From NCBI RefSeq assembly GCF_001648775.1, contig NZ_LVEJ01000003.1, positions 1 to 64,000 on the forward strand: a DNA stretch of 64,000 bases, read 5' to 3'. Positions 25,891 to 34,634 of this stretch are shown here, piece by piece. Within the stretch, counting starts at the first letter, position 1, and every line of letters starts with the position of its first letter. The notes under the pieces are model-generated. The model did not search any database. It worked only from the letters and a program-made list of their open reading frames with translations, and was not told the DNA's origin. The position numbers and the translations under genes are program-made. This DNA is from Pseudomonas fluorescens (GTDB taxonomy: Bacteria > Pseudomonadota > Gammaproteobacteria > Pseudomonadales > Pseudomonadaceae).

Positions 25891-25916
25891 TTAACTTGAA
25901 CGTTCATTCAAGTTAA
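25891..25916. promoter_or_regulatory. perfect palindrome upstream of betT, BetI/TetR-type operator candidate
   Basis: TTAACTTGAA and TTCAAGTTAA are perfect 10-bp inverted arms around CGTTCA. The centre TTGAACGTTCATTCAA resembles TetR-family BetI sites, which contain TTGAACGTTCAA-like sequence. It lies about 95 bp before the betT start. Choline-responsive repression by BetI, encoded elsewhere, is inferred. Confidence 0.6.
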
Positions 25917-26009
25917 ACCGGTGGTTCGCTGCCCGCTCACAACAGGAGGCTTGCCTTTGCTGAGTCCGATCATTTCAGCCACGTTTCAACCCCTCGAGGT
26001 GCACGTTTC

Positions 26010-28010
26010 ATGAGTGCATCGTCTACCCCCGCCAGCGGTCTGGTACGCATGAATCCGCCGGTGTTCTACTTTGCCGCGACGGTCATACTGCTGTTTGGTC
26101 TCGTCGTCATCGCCATGCCTGAACAGGCTGGCGCCTGGCTGCTGGAAGCGCAAAACTGGGCGGCCAACACGGTCGGCTGGTACTACATGCTCGCGATGAC
26201 CCTGTATCTGGTCTTCGTGGTGGTCACCGCCTTATCCGGCTACGGCAAGATAAAACTCGGTGCCGACCACGACGAACCCGAATTCAGTTACCTGTCCTGG
26301 GCCGGCATGCTGTTCGCCGCCGGGATCAGCATCACGCTGTTCTTCTTTTGCGTGTCCGAACCGCTGACCCACATGCTGCAGCCGCCGCAAGGCGAGGCCG
26401 GCACGGCGGATGCGGCGCGTCAGGCAATGCAGGTTCTGTTTCTGCACTGGGGCCTGCATGGCTGGGGCGTGTTCGCCTTCGTCGGCATGGCGCTGGCCTA
26501 CTTCGCTTACCGCCACAACCTGCCGCTGGCGCTACGCTCGGCGCTGTATCCGCTGATCGGCAAACGCATCAACGGCCCGATCGGTTACGCAGTGGATGGC
26601 TTCGGCATCATCGCCACGGTGTTCGGTCTGGGCGCCGACATGGGCTTTGGGGTGTTGCACCTCAATTCCGGTCTGGACTACCTGTTCGGCATCGCTCACA
26701 CCCAGTGGATTCAAGTCGGCCTGATCACGCTGATGATGGGCGCGGCGATCATCGTTGCGGTCTCGGGTGTCGATAAAGGCGTGCGGGTGATGTCCGACAT
26801 CAACATGCTGCTGGCCTGTGCGCTGCTGCTGTTTGTGTTGTTCGCCGGGCCTACCCAGCATCTGCTCAACACTTTGATCCAGAACATCGGCGACTACCTC
26901 GGGGCCTTGCCGATGAAGAGTTTCGACCTCTACGCCTACGACAAACCGAGCGACTGGCTCGGCGGCTGGACGGTGTTCTACTGGGCCTGGTGGATTGCAT
27001 GGTCGCCGTTCGTGGGTCTGTTCATCGCACGGATTTCCCGTGGCCGCACCATCCGTGAATTCGTCTTCGGCGTGCTGCTGATTCCGCTCGGTTTCACCCT
27101 CGCGTGGATGTCGATCTTCGGCAACAGCGCCATCGATCAGGTGCTCAACCACGGCATGAGTGCGCTGGGCATGTCGGCCCTCGACAACCCGTCGATGAGT
27201 ATTTACTTGCTGCTGGAAACCTATCCATGGAGCAAAACCGTCATCGCCGTGACGGTGTTTATCAGCTTCGTGTTCTTCGTCACCTCTGCCGACTCCGGCA
27301 CCGTGGTGCTCTCGACGCTGTCGGCCAAGGGTGGCAACCCGGACGAAGACGGGCCGAAATGGCTGCGGGTGTTCTGGGGCGCGATGACCGCGCTGATCAC
27401 CAGTGCGCTGTTGTTCTCCGGCAGCATCGATGCGCTGAAGTCGGCGGTGGTGCTGACGTCGTTGCCGTTCTCGCTGATTCTGCTGCTGATGATGTGGGGC
27501 CTGCACAAGGCGTTCTATCTGGAGTCGCAGAAACAGATCGCGCAACTGCATTCGCTGGCACCGGTCTCCGGTTCGCGGCGCGGCACGGGCGGCTGGCGAC
27601 AGCGCTTGAGTCAGGCTGTGCATTTCCCGTCGCGGGACGAGGTGTACCGCTTCATGGACACCACGGTGCGCCCGGCGATTGAAGAAGTGACGGCGGTGTT
27701 CGTTGAAAAAGGCCTCAACGTGGTCACGCAACCGGACCCGGCGAATGACAGCGTCAGCCTCGAAATTGGCCACGGTGATGCGCATCCGTTCATCTATCAG
27801 GTGCAGATGCGCGGCTACTTCACGCCGTCGTTCGCGCGTGGGGGCATGGGTTCCAAGCAGCTCAACAATCGTCGCTACTATCGCGCCGAAGTGCACTTGA
27901 GCGAGGGCAGTCAGGACTACGATCTGGTCGGCTACACCAAAGAGCAGATCATCAACGACATCCTCGACCAGTACGAGCGGCACATGCAGTTCTTGCATCT
28001 GGTGCGTTGA
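26010..28010 (+). CDS. betT: choline BCCT transporter, BetT type
   Basis: Inner-membrane choline importer of 666 aa, sodium- or proton-coupled. It has the twelve-segment betaine/choline/carnitine transporter core (about 15-500), with the family signature GWTVFYWAWWIAWSPFVGLF at about 319-338 and the helix GADMGFGVLHLNSGL. A long C-terminal cytoplasmic domain (about 510-666) contains VYRFMDTTVRPAIEEV, as in osmotically activated BetT proteins. GAGGTG lies nine bases before the ATG. It is a single gene preceded by a strong BetI-like palindrome. Choline feeds glycine betaine synthesis and catabolism. A gene of this type sits in the same neighbourhood in related Pseudomonas genomes, as far as I recall. 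Confidence 0.9.
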   Translation: MSASSTPASGLVRMNPPVFYFAATVILLFGLVVIAMPEQAGAWLLEAQNWAANTVGWYYMLAMTLYLVFVVVTALSGYGKIKLGADHDEPEFSYLSWAGMLFAAGISITLFFFCVSEPLTHMLQPPQGEAGTADAARQAMQVLFLHWGLHGWGVFAFVGMALAYFAYRHNLPLALRSALYPLIGKRINGPIGYAVDGFGIIATVFGLGADMGFGVLHLNSGLDYLFGIAHTQWIQVGLITLMMGAAIIVAVSGVDKGVRVMSDINMLLACALLLFVLFAGPTQHLLNTLIQNIGDYLGALPMKSFDLYAYDKPSDWLGGWTVFYWAWWIAWSPFVGLFIARISRGRTIREFVFGVLLIPLGFTLAWMSIFGNSAIDQVLNHGMSALGMSALDNPSMSIYLLLETYPWSKTVIAVTVFISFVFFVTSADSGTVVLSTLSAKGGNPDEDGPKWLRVFWGAMTALITSALLFSGSIDALKSAVVLTSLPFSLILLLMMWGLHKAFYLESQKQIAQLHSLAPVSGSRRGTGGWRQRLSQAVHFPSRDEVYRFMDTTVRPAIEEVTAVFVEKGLNVVTQPDPANDSVSLEIGHGDAHPFIYQVQMRGYFTPSFARGGMGSKQLNNRRYYRAEVHLSEGSQDYDLVGYTKEQIINDILDQYERHMQFLHLVR

Positions 28011-28017
28011 TTGGCAG

Positions 28018-28052
28018 CTGAGCGCCGGGACGTTTTACGACTCGGCGCTCAG
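28018..28052. terminator. hairpin between convergent betT and small membrane protein gene
   Basis: CTGAGCGCCG (28018-28027) and CGGCGCTCAG (28043-28052) form a perfect 10-bp stem with a 15-nt loop. The right arm encodes the end of the minus-strand gene. There is a short TTTT in the loop but no T-tract after it, so termination is possible but not proven. Confidence 0.4.
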
Positions 28053-28295
28053 CACCATGAACAACACCATCGCCGCCACCGGCACGCCGAACACCGCACT
28101 GCCAATCGCTATTTCCGAACCCAGGGGCTGGCCCGCGTGCACCACGCCTACCGCGCCATTGATCACCGTCAACGCCAGCCACAGGGCGGCGAAGCCGTAG
28201 GCCATGGTCTGGCGGCTGAAGCCAATGCGCTCGCCGATGTAGAGCATCAGCGCGAGCAGGACCAGGCCGAAGAAAATGATGATGGCGGTGTGCAT
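28035..28295 (-). CDS. small inner-membrane protein of unknown function
   Basis: An 86-aa hydrophobic protein with three predicted membrane segments: about 4-20 (IIIFFGLVLLALMLYIG), about 32-52 (YGFAALWLALTVINGAVGV) and about 60-82 (IAIGSAVFGVPVAAMVLFMVL). A short basic loop (ERIGFSRQT) lies between the first two. No family is recognised. It is convergent with betT and has no clear operon partner. The ribosome binding site is weak (AGAG), but composition and an intact frame argue for a real gene. Confidence 0.65.
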   Translation of the reverse strand: MHTAIIIFFGLVLLALMLYIGERIGFSRQTMAYGFAALWLALTVINGAVGVVHAGQPLGSEIAIGSAVFGVPVAAMVLFMVLSAES

Positions 28296-28339
28296 GGCGA
28301 GCTCTGTCTAGTGGATGTTTATTGCCTGAAAGACCGCTA

Positions 28340-28430
28340 TCGCGAGCAGGCTCGCTCCCACAATGGATCTCGGCTGGACATAAATTTCATGTACACAGGA
28401 AATCCCTGTGGGAGCGAGCCTGCTCGCGAA
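28340..28430. repeat. REP doublet (REPIN) with long centre
   Basis: CGCGAGCAGGCTCGCTCCCA and TGGGAGCGAGCCTGCTCGCG are inverted arms about 50 bp apart, between two minus-strand genes. Confidence 0.9.
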
Positions 28431-28484
28431 GGGGCCACCTCGGTGTTCTTTAGAGCATAGACAATCCCGCCCCCGCCATATTCA

Positions 28485-29522
28485 TCAGGTACTTTCGCGT
28501 TCGATGACTTGGCACTGCAACAGATTCAATCGTTGCACCTCGTCGCTGGGTAATACACCGAGACTTTCCAAAACGCGCGTTGCAGCCAGCACGCCAATCT
28601 CCAGCGCCGGCGGTTTGATCGTGCTCAGGCTGGGCAGGAGCATCTCGGCGAAAGGGTAATCACCGAAGCCGAGGACGGCGCAGTCTTCAGGAATTTTCAG
28701 GCCCGCGCGTTGCCCGGCGAGCAGGCCGCCGGCGGCAAGGTTGTCGTTGGCGAAGATGATCGCGTCGGGGCGCGGTGAGGTGCTCATCAGGGTGTCCATC
28801 GCCTGTTTGCCGGCCTCGAACGGCGCGCGATCAGCGTCGGGGGCGAAGACCCACGGTTCCAGGCCGGATTCTTTTAAAGTCGCCGCGTAACCGTCGCGGC
28901 GCTCCAGTGCGCTGAAGTCACCCGCAGCGCTGTTCTGGACGAAGGCAATGCGTCGGTAGCCTTTTCCCAGCAGATGTTTTGCCGCCTTCACGCCCACTTC
29001 AAAATGCGAAAAACCGATCTGCATCGGCTCGCGATCCGACTGGTAATCCCAGGTTTCAATCACCGGAATATCTGCCTCGGCGATCATCTTTTCCGTGCCC
29101 GCACTGTGAAAGTGACTGGTCAGCACCAGCGCCGCCGGCGACCAGCCGAGAAACGCGCGCACCGCGTTTTCTTCCTGCTCGGCGCTGAAGTAACTTGATG
29201 CCAGCAACAGCTGATAGCCATGCCGGCTGAGGGTGTCGCTGAAGCCTTGGATGGTATTGGCGAAGATCGGTCCGGAGATGTTCGGAATCACCATGCCGAC
29301 GATTTTTCCCCGCGCCGAGGCCAGCCCGCCGGCCACCAGATTCGGTACATAACCCAACTCGGCCACCACCGCCGCGATGCGTTCGCGGCGTTCGGGCGAC
29401 ACCTGCTCGGGCTGATTGAAATAGCGCGACACGGTAATCGCCGAAACCCCGGCCTCACGTGCCACGACATTCAGGGTCACGCGTCCGGCGCCACGGCGTT
29501 TGCGCGGTTTTTCTTCGCTCAA
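28485..29522 (-). CDS. LacI/GalR-family transcriptional regulator
   Basis: DNA-binding repressor-type protein of 345 aa. The helix-turn-helix lies at about 16-36 (TLNVVAREAGVSAITVSRYF), followed by the hinge helix region LVAGGLASARGKIVGMVIP and a periplasmic-binding-like sensor domain. The effector domain resembles the gluconate-repressor (GntR of E. coli) subgroup. The start is placed at TTG 29522, because AAGAAGG lies at the right distance before it and the preceding eight codons look untranslated. It is divergent from a TonB receptor operon, with a perfect TGTTAGC-GCTAACA palindrome between them, so it probably controls that operon. The inducer is unknown. Confidence 0.88.
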   Translation of the reverse strand: MSEEKPRKRRGAGRVTLNVVAREAGVSAITVSRYFNQPEQVSPERRERIAAVVAELGYVPNLVAGGLASARGKIVGMVIPNISGPIFANTIQGFSDTLSRHGYQLLLASSYFSAEQEENAVRAFLGWSPAALVLTSHFHSAGTEKMIAEADIPVIETWDYQSDREPMQIGFSHFEVGVKAAKHLLGKGYRRIAFVQNSAAGDFSALERRDGYAATLKESGLEPWVFAPDADRAPFEAGKQAMDTLMSTSPRPDAIIFANDNLAAGGLLAGQRAGLKIPEDCAVLGFGDYPFAEMLLPSLSTIKPPALEIGVLAATRVLESLGVLPSDEVQRLNLLQCQVIEREST

Positions 29523-29549
29523 GGGTCGATCCTTCTTAAAAACCAAATC

Positions 29550-29571
29550 GCATATAAAAGTAATTTTTCAG
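29550..29571 (+). promoter_or_regulatory. AT-rich box similar to sulfur-operon boxes, upstream of TonB receptor
   Basis: CATATAAAAGTAATTTTTCA shares CATAT and AAAAGTTA-like parts with the boxes before the organosulfur, tcyJ and tauA operons. It sits between the regulator and receptor genes, upstream of the LacI-type operator. Confidence 0.35.
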
Positions 29572-29609
29572 TATTGGACGATCTATGGGTGGCTTGCCAA
29601 TACTGGCGA

Positions 29610-29623
29610 TGTTAGCGCTAACA
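29610..29623. promoter_or_regulatory. LacI-family operator candidate (perfect 14-bp palindrome)
   Basis: TGTTAGCGCTAACA is perfectly symmetric with the central CG typical of LacI/GalR sites. It lies 88 bp from the start of the divergent LacI-type gene and before the receptor gene. Binding by the neighbouring regulator is inferred from position and symmetry. Confidence 0.7.
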
Positions 29624-29728
29624 AAGCGCGTTGTCTGCTACTCGCTCGAGCGAATGCCCAAGACACCGATTCAGGCGCTGTCGTCGCAGAACGGCAGCGG
29701 ATCAGGGCCAATTTCGAGCGGGCAGAGC

Positions 29729-31954
29729 ATGCACAATATTCCTGGGGCGACACACACACTGGCGCAATCGATTCGCGCCGCAGGCTGGTTATTGACGGGG
29801 CTGGCGGCGCTGCCATTGCCCAACGCCTTCGCCGCCGAGAGCGCAGATCAAGAGCCGACACTGAAATCCGTGACTGTCACCGCGACCCGTCGCGAAGAGT
29901 CGCTGCAAAAAGTCCCGGTCGCGGTTTCGGTGATCGACGGCGAGCAGCTTGAGCGCGATAACCGCAACGGCGTGGCGAGCATCGTTCAGCAAGTGCCGTC
30001 GCTGAACTTCCGCACCGGCGCGTCGAACAAGGACACCTCGTTGTTCGTGCGCGGCGTCGGCACCATTTCCACCTCGCCGGGCGTCGAGCCGACCGTGGCG
30101 ACGGTGATCGACGGCGTGGTGTATGCGCGTCCGGGGCAGTCCACGCTCGATCTGCTGGATCTGGAGCGCGTCGAAGTATTGCGCGGCCCGCAAGGCACGC
30201 TGTTCGGCAAGAACGCCTCGGCCGGTGTGCTCAACATCACCAGCAAGGCGCCGACCGCCGAGACCCACGGCTACATCGATCAGTCGTACTACAGCGGCAA
30301 CGAAAGTCGCACCCGTTTCGGCATTGGCGGCAGTCTGATACCGGACACGTTGAAAGGCTCGATCAGCACCCTGTTCGGCAGCTACGACGGTAACGTCGAC
30401 AACCAACACAATGGCCAGGAGGTCAACGGTTACAACCATCGCGGCGTGCGCGGCAAACTCGAATTCACCCCGAACGACGACGTCACTTTCACGCTGATCG
30501 CCGACTACATGCAGTCCCACGACGACGGCCCCAACGGCGTGGTCAGCAAGTCGCTGACCCCGGCCTTCGCCAACGCGCTCAGCCCGGTCAATGCGAGCAG
30601 CCACAACCGCGACATCAACACCGACACGCGCAGTCACGTTGAGGACATCAACAAAGGCCTGTCCGGCCAGCTCGACTGGCAATTGGGCGATTACACGCTG
30701 ACCTCGATTACCGCATGGCGCGGCTGGGACAATACGCAGTATCAGGACGGCGACCGTCTCGGCACAGTGACGGCAGCGTTCCCCGGCACGGCGGACAAGG
30801 GCGATCTGGCCTTCGATCAATACTCGCAAGAGCTGCGTCTGGCCTCACCGAAAGGCGAGTTTCTCGAATACGTCGGCGGCCTGTTCTACATGCACGGCAA
30901 GGACGACGAGACCTATCAGCGCACGCTGACGACGACCACGCGCACCGACCGTGGCGTCGCCAATTACAGCACCACCAGCGACAGCTATGCGGTGTTCGGT
31001 GAGAGCACGCTGAACTTCACCTCCGACTTTCGCGGCATCGCCGGCCTGCGCTATACCCACGATAATCTCGAATACGATCACCGCCGCGTTTCGACTTCGG
31101 CGACCACGGTCAGCGGCATTCAGCCGGCGACCAGCAGTTCCGGTTCAGTGGACGAAGACGGCTGGTCCGGGCGCCTCGGTGTGCAGTACGACCTGAGTGA
31201 TACGGTCACCACTTACCTGACCTACTCGCGCGGCTACAAAGGTCCGGCTTACAACGTGTTCTTCAACATGCAGCCGCGCGACACCGAAGCGCTGAAACCG
31301 GAGACCTCCAATATCTGGGAAGCGGGGATCAAAGCGACGAGCTGGAACAATCGCCTGACCACCAACCTCGCGGTGTTCCACAGCGACTACGACAACTATC
31401 AGGCGAACTTCTTCGACACCGTCGCAGGCCAGGTGGTGACGCGCCTGATCAATGCCGGCAGCGTCAGCACCGAAGGCGTCGAACTCGATTACGCCTTGCA
31501 GGCCACCCAACAATTGAAGCTGTCCGGCGCACTGGCCTACACCCGCGCGCGCATCGACGAATTCGCCTGCCCGGCCGGCGCGGCGGCGTCGTGCAACGTC
31601 AACGGCAAACCGCTGCCGTTCAGCCCGGACTGGAAAAGCTACGTGCGCGCCGACTACACCATCCCGCTGGATAACGGCCTGGATATCGAACTGGGCACCG
31701 ACTACAGCTGGCAGAGCGAAGTGCAGTACGACATCAGCCAGAACGCCGACACCAAGCAGGGCGCCTACGGTCTGTGGAACGCCAGTGTCGCGCTGGCCGA
31801 TTACAGCAATGGCTGGCGCGTGGCGCTGCTGGGCAAGAACCTCACCGACAAGTCTTATTCGCCATTGCTCGCCAGCGGCGGCAACTACATTTATCGCGCC
31901 GTGCCACGGGATGACGAGCGCTACTTCGGCGTGCAACTGCGCAAGGATTTTTAA
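29729..31954 (+). CDS. TonB-dependent outer-membrane receptor
   Basis: Outer-membrane receptor of about 741 aa. The signal peptide contains AAGWLLTGLAALPLPNAFAA. A TonB-box-like start (SVTVTATRREESLQ) is followed by the plug domain (VPVAVSVIDGEQL, FVRGVGT, VEVLRGPQGTLFGKNASAGVLNI). A 22-strand barrel follows, ending in the aromatic terminus KDF. ATG 29729 best fits the signal peptide; ATG 29654 (25 residues longer) is an alternative, since neither has a strong binding site. It is followed after 2 bp by a flavin monooxygenase, which suggests uptake of an organosulfur compound rather than a siderophore. This substrate inference rests on context only. Confidence 0.88.
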   Translation: MHNIPGATHTLAQSIRAAGWLLTGLAALPLPNAFAAESADQEPTLKSVTVTATRREESLQKVPVAVSVIDGEQLERDNRNGVASIVQQVPSLNFRTGASNKDTSLFVRGVGTISTSPGVEPTVATVIDGVVYARPGQSTLDLLDLERVEVLRGPQGTLFGKNASAGVLNITSKAPTAETHGYIDQSYYSGNESRTRFGIGGSLIPDTLKGSISTLFGSYDGNVDNQHNGQEVNGYNHRGVRGKLEFTPNDDVTFTLIADYMQSHDDGPNGVVSKSLTPAFANALSPVNASSHNRDINTDTRSHVEDINKGLSGQLDWQLGDYTLTSITAWRGWDNTQYQDGDRLGTVTAAFPGTADKGDLAFDQYSQELRLASPKGEFLEYVGGLFYMHGKDDETYQRTLTTTTRTDRGVANYSTTSDSYAVFGESTLNFTSDFRGIAGLRYTHDNLEYDHRRVSTSATTVSGIQPATSSSGSVDEDGWSGRLGVQYDLSDTVTTYLTYSRGYKGPAYNVFFNMQPRDTEALKPETSNIWEAGIKATSWNNRLTTNLAVFHSDYDNYQANFFDTVAGQVVTRLINAGSVSTEGVELDYALQATQQLKLSGALAYTRARIDEFACPAGAAASCNVNGKPLPFSPDWKSYVRADYTIPLDNGLDIELGTDYSWQSEVQYDISQNADTKQGAYGLWNASVALADYSNGWRVALLGKNLTDKSYSPLLASGGNYIYRAVPRDDERYFGVQLRKDF

Positions 31955-31956
31955 CG

Positions 31957-33276
31957 ATGAGCAGACAGTTGAAACTCGGTGCGTTCCTCATGGCCACCGG
32001 GCACCACGTGGCGGCGTGGCGTCATGCGGATGTGCCGGCGAATGCGGGTCTGGATTTCGCCCATTACAAACGGCTGGCGCTGATTGCCGAGGCGGCGAAG
32101 TTCGATGCGTTGTTTGTCGCCGACAGCGTCGCTGCGCCGACCCAAGACATCGCCAGTCGCATGGCGCGCTCCGATCACTTTGAACCGCTGACGTTGCTCT
32201 CGGCGCTGAGTGCGGTGACCGAGCACATCGGCCTGATCGCCACGGCGACCACCAGTTACAACGAGCCGTATCACGTGGCGCGCAAATTCGCCTCGCTCGA
32301 TCACCTGTCGGGTGGTCGTGCGGGGTGGAATCTGGTGACCTCGGACAACGCCGCTGAGGCGCTGAATTTCGGGCGTGATGAACATATTGGGCATGCCGAA
32401 CGCTATAGCCGCGCCCGCGAGTTTCATCAGGTGGTCACCGGGCTTTGGGACAGTTGGGAGGACGATGCGTTTGCGCGCGACAAGGCCAGTGGGGCGTATT
32501 ACGACCCTGCGAAACTGCACGTGCTGGATCACGTCGGCGAGCACTTCCGGGTCAAAGGCCCGCTGAACGTTGCACGTTCGCCGCAGGGGCAACCGGTGAT
32601 CGTGCAGGCCGGCTCTTCCGAGACTGGGCGTGAATTGGCGGCGCAGACCGCTGAAGTGGTGTTCACCGCGCAAACGTCCTTGGCCAATGCTCAGGCGTTT
32701 TACGCTGACCTCAAAGGACGTCTGCCGAAGTACGGCCGCAGCGCCGATTCGCTGAAAATCATGCCGGGTGTTTTTGTTGTGGTCGGCCGCACCGAAGCCG
32801 AGGCGCAGGAAAAATGTGAAACGTTTCAGCAATTAGTCGAACCTGAAGTTGGCGTGGCTTTACTTGGGCGTATGCTGGGCAACTTCGATTTGTCGAAGTA
32901 CCCGCTGGACGGGCCGTTACCCGAGTTGCCACTGACCGAAAGCGGCCAGCAGAGCCGGCAGAAATTGCTCACGGAGTTGGCGGGTCGGGAGAACCTGACG
33001 CTTGCCGAACTCGGTCGCAAGATTGCGGGCGGGCGAGGGCATTACAGCCTGGTCGGTACGCCGCAGCAGATCGCGGATCGTTTGCAGGAATGGTTCGAAC
33101 AGGGCGCTGCGGACGGTTTCAACGTGCTGGTGCCGCACCTGCCGGGCGGTCTCGAGGACTTCGCCAATGGTGTGGTGCCGGAACTGCAACGGCGTAGGTT
33201 GTTCAGAACGGAGTACGAGGGCCGGACGTTGCGCCAGAACCTTGGCCTGGCCCGACCCGGCAATAGATTTGTGTAA
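31957..33276 (+). CDS. FMN-dependent monooxygenase, SnaA/NtaA/DszA family, second copy
   Basis: Flavin monooxygenase of 439 aa, luciferase-like fold. The family stretches LGAFLMATGHHVAAWRH, FDALFVADSVA, GRAGWNLVTSDNAAEALNFG and GQPVIVQAGSSETGRELAAQ are present. It is clearly related to the enzyme at 15600-16958 but more like the xenobiotic-compound (NtaA/SnaA) branch. It needs reduced FMN from a reductase not encoded nearby. It is 2 bp downstream of the TonB receptor, so the two are co-translated and presumably act on the same imported substrate. Confidence 0.88.
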   Translation: MSRQLKLGAFLMATGHHVAAWRHADVPANAGLDFAHYKRLALIAEAAKFDALFVADSVAAPTQDIASRMARSDHFEPLTLLSALSAVTEHIGLIATATTSYNEPYHVARKFASLDHLSGGRAGWNLVTSDNAAEALNFGRDEHIGHAERYSRAREFHQVVTGLWDSWEDDAFARDKASGAYYDPAKLHVLDHVGEHFRVKGPLNVARSPQGQPVIVQAGSSETGRELAAQTAEVVFTAQTSLANAQAFYADLKGRLPKYGRSADSLKIMPGVFVVVGRTEAEAQEKCETFQQLVEPEVGVALLGRMLGNFDLSKYPLDGPLPELPLTESGQQSRQKLLTELAGRENLTLAELGRKIAGGRGHYSLVGTPQQIADRLQEWFEQGAADGFNVLVPHLPGGLEDFANGVVPELQRRRLFRTEYEGRTLRQNLGLARPGNRFV

Positions 33277-33281
33277 CACCC

Positions 33282-33346
33282 TTCGCGAGCAGGCTCGCTC
33301 CCACATTTGGAATGCATTTACCTGTGGGAGCGAGCCTGCTCGCGAA
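33282..33346. repeat. REP doublet (REPIN)
   Basis: TTCGCGAGCAGGCTCGCTCC and GGAGCGAGCCTGCTCGCGAA are inverted arms about 25 bp apart, inside the 109-bp gap between monooxygenase and reductase genes. Confidence 0.92.
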
Positions 33347-33385
33347 GAAGTCGACACCCATTCAAGACAGACAAGAGAGGATTCG

Positions 33386-34423
33386 ATGACTTACACCGCT
33401 GCCGAAAATCGCTATGACTCCATCCCTTACCGCCGCGTCGGCCGCAGCGGTCTGGTGCTGCCGGCACTCTCGCTGGGCCTGTGGCACAACTTCGGCGACA
33501 GCACGCCGATCGACACCCAGCGCGCCTTGCTGCGCACCGCGTTCGATCTGGGCATCAACCACTTCGACCTGGCCAACAATTACGGCCCGCCGTACGGCAG
33601 CGCCGAGATCAACTTCGGTCGCTTGCTGCGTGAAGATTTCAAGCAATACCGCGACGAGCTGATCATCTCCAGCAAGGCCGGTTGGGACATGTGGCCCGGC
33701 CCCTACGGTCAGGGCGGCGGCTCGCGCAAATACGTGCTGGCCAGCCTCGACCAGAGCTTGCAACGCCTCGGTCTGGACTATGTGGATATCTTCTATTCGC
33801 ACCGCTTCGACCCGGACACCCCGCTGGAAGAAACCGCCAGCGCACTCGCCACTGCCGTACAACAGGGCAAGGCGTTGTACATCGGTATCTCGTCGTATTC
33901 CGGGGTGAAAACCCGTGAAATGGCGGCGCTACTGAAAGAGTGGAAAGTGCCGCTGCTGATTCATCAGCCTGCCTACAACTTGCTTAATCGTTGGGTGGAA
34001 AAAGACCTGCTCGATACCACCGATGAACTCGGCACCGGCGTGATTGCTTTCACTCCGCTGGCGCAAGGTCTGCTCACCGACAAATACCTCAACGGCGTGC
34101 CGGCGGATGCGCGGGTCAATCGTCCGGGCGGTGGTTCGTTGCAGGCTTCGCACTTGTCCGAGGCCAACATTGCTCACGTGCGCGCGCTGAATGAAATCGC
34201 CAAGCGTCGCGGCCAGAGTCTGGCGCAACTGGCGTTGGCGTGGACGCTGCGCGATTCTCGGGTGACCTCGGCGTTGATTGGTGCGAGTCGACCGGAGCAG
34301 ATTATCGAGAACGTCGGGGCGTTGAAGAATCTGAGCTTCAGTGCTGAAGAACTGGCGGAGATTGACCGGTTTGCCCAGGAGGGCGGGATCAATCTTTGGG
34401 AGAGGCCTTCGACGGCGGAGTGA
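33386..34423 (+). CDS. aldo/keto reductase, YghZ/MgrA type
   Basis: NADPH-dependent reductase of 345 aa, TIM-barrel. Key features are the N-terminal YRRVGRSGLVLPALSLGLW, the catalytic Asp/Tyr pair in FDLANNYGPPYGSAEINFG and Lys in LIISSKAGWDMWPGPYG. The late loop SALIGASRPEQI binds the cofactor phosphate. It matches the subgroup that includes L-glyceraldehyde-3-phosphate reductase (YghZ) and potassium-channel beta subunits. AGAGAGG lies before ATG 33386; an in-frame extension further upstream runs through the monooxygenase and a REP doublet and was rejected. It may reduce an aldehyde released by the monooxygenase (inference). Confidence 0.88.
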   Translation: MTYTAAENRYDSIPYRRVGRSGLVLPALSLGLWHNFGDSTPIDTQRALLRTAFDLGINHFDLANNYGPPYGSAEINFGRLLREDFKQYRDELIISSKAGWDMWPGPYGQGGGSRKYVLASLDQSLQRLGLDYVDIFYSHRFDPDTPLEETASALATAVQQGKALYIGISSYSGVKTREMAALLKEWKVPLLIHQPAYNLLNRWVEKDLLDTTDELGTGVIAFTPLAQGLLTDKYLNGVPADARVNRPGGGSLQASHLSEANIAHVRALNEIAKRRGQSLAQLALAWTLRDSRVTSALIGASRPEQIIENVGALKNLSFSAEELAEIDRFAQEGGINLWERPSTAE

Positions 34424-34453
34424 TGACGATTGGGTTGGATCAGCAAGATCCAA

Positions 34454-34619
34454 CCCCCTCACCCCAGCCCTCTCCCCCAAGGGGCGAGGGGGAAAGGGAG
34501 CCGATCTTCATGCCTTTCAAAGCTTGAGTTCAACCCGATATTTCAGGTCAATGTAGCTTGTACAAACACCTCGGTCAGTCCCCTCTCCCTCCGGGAGAGG
34601 GTTAGGGTGAGGGGCTTTT
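34454..34619. repeat. MITE-like palindromic element, core type A
   Basis: The left arm CCCTCACCCCAGCCCTCTCC and right arm GGAGAGGGTTAGGGTGAGGG flank a core with GAGCCGATCTTC and TTGAGTTCAACCCG. It lies between two convergent genes. Confidence 0.85.
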
Positions 34620-34634
34620 GGCTGTAAAAACGGC

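Noticed and set aside
26532..27998. Leftward open frame of about 490 codons
   Set aside because: Antisense to betT and compositionally a shadow.
33002..33385. Upstream in-frame extension of the aldo/keto reductase
   Set aside because: Runs through the monooxygenase gene in another frame and through a REP doublet; the proper start with AGAGAGG is at 33386.
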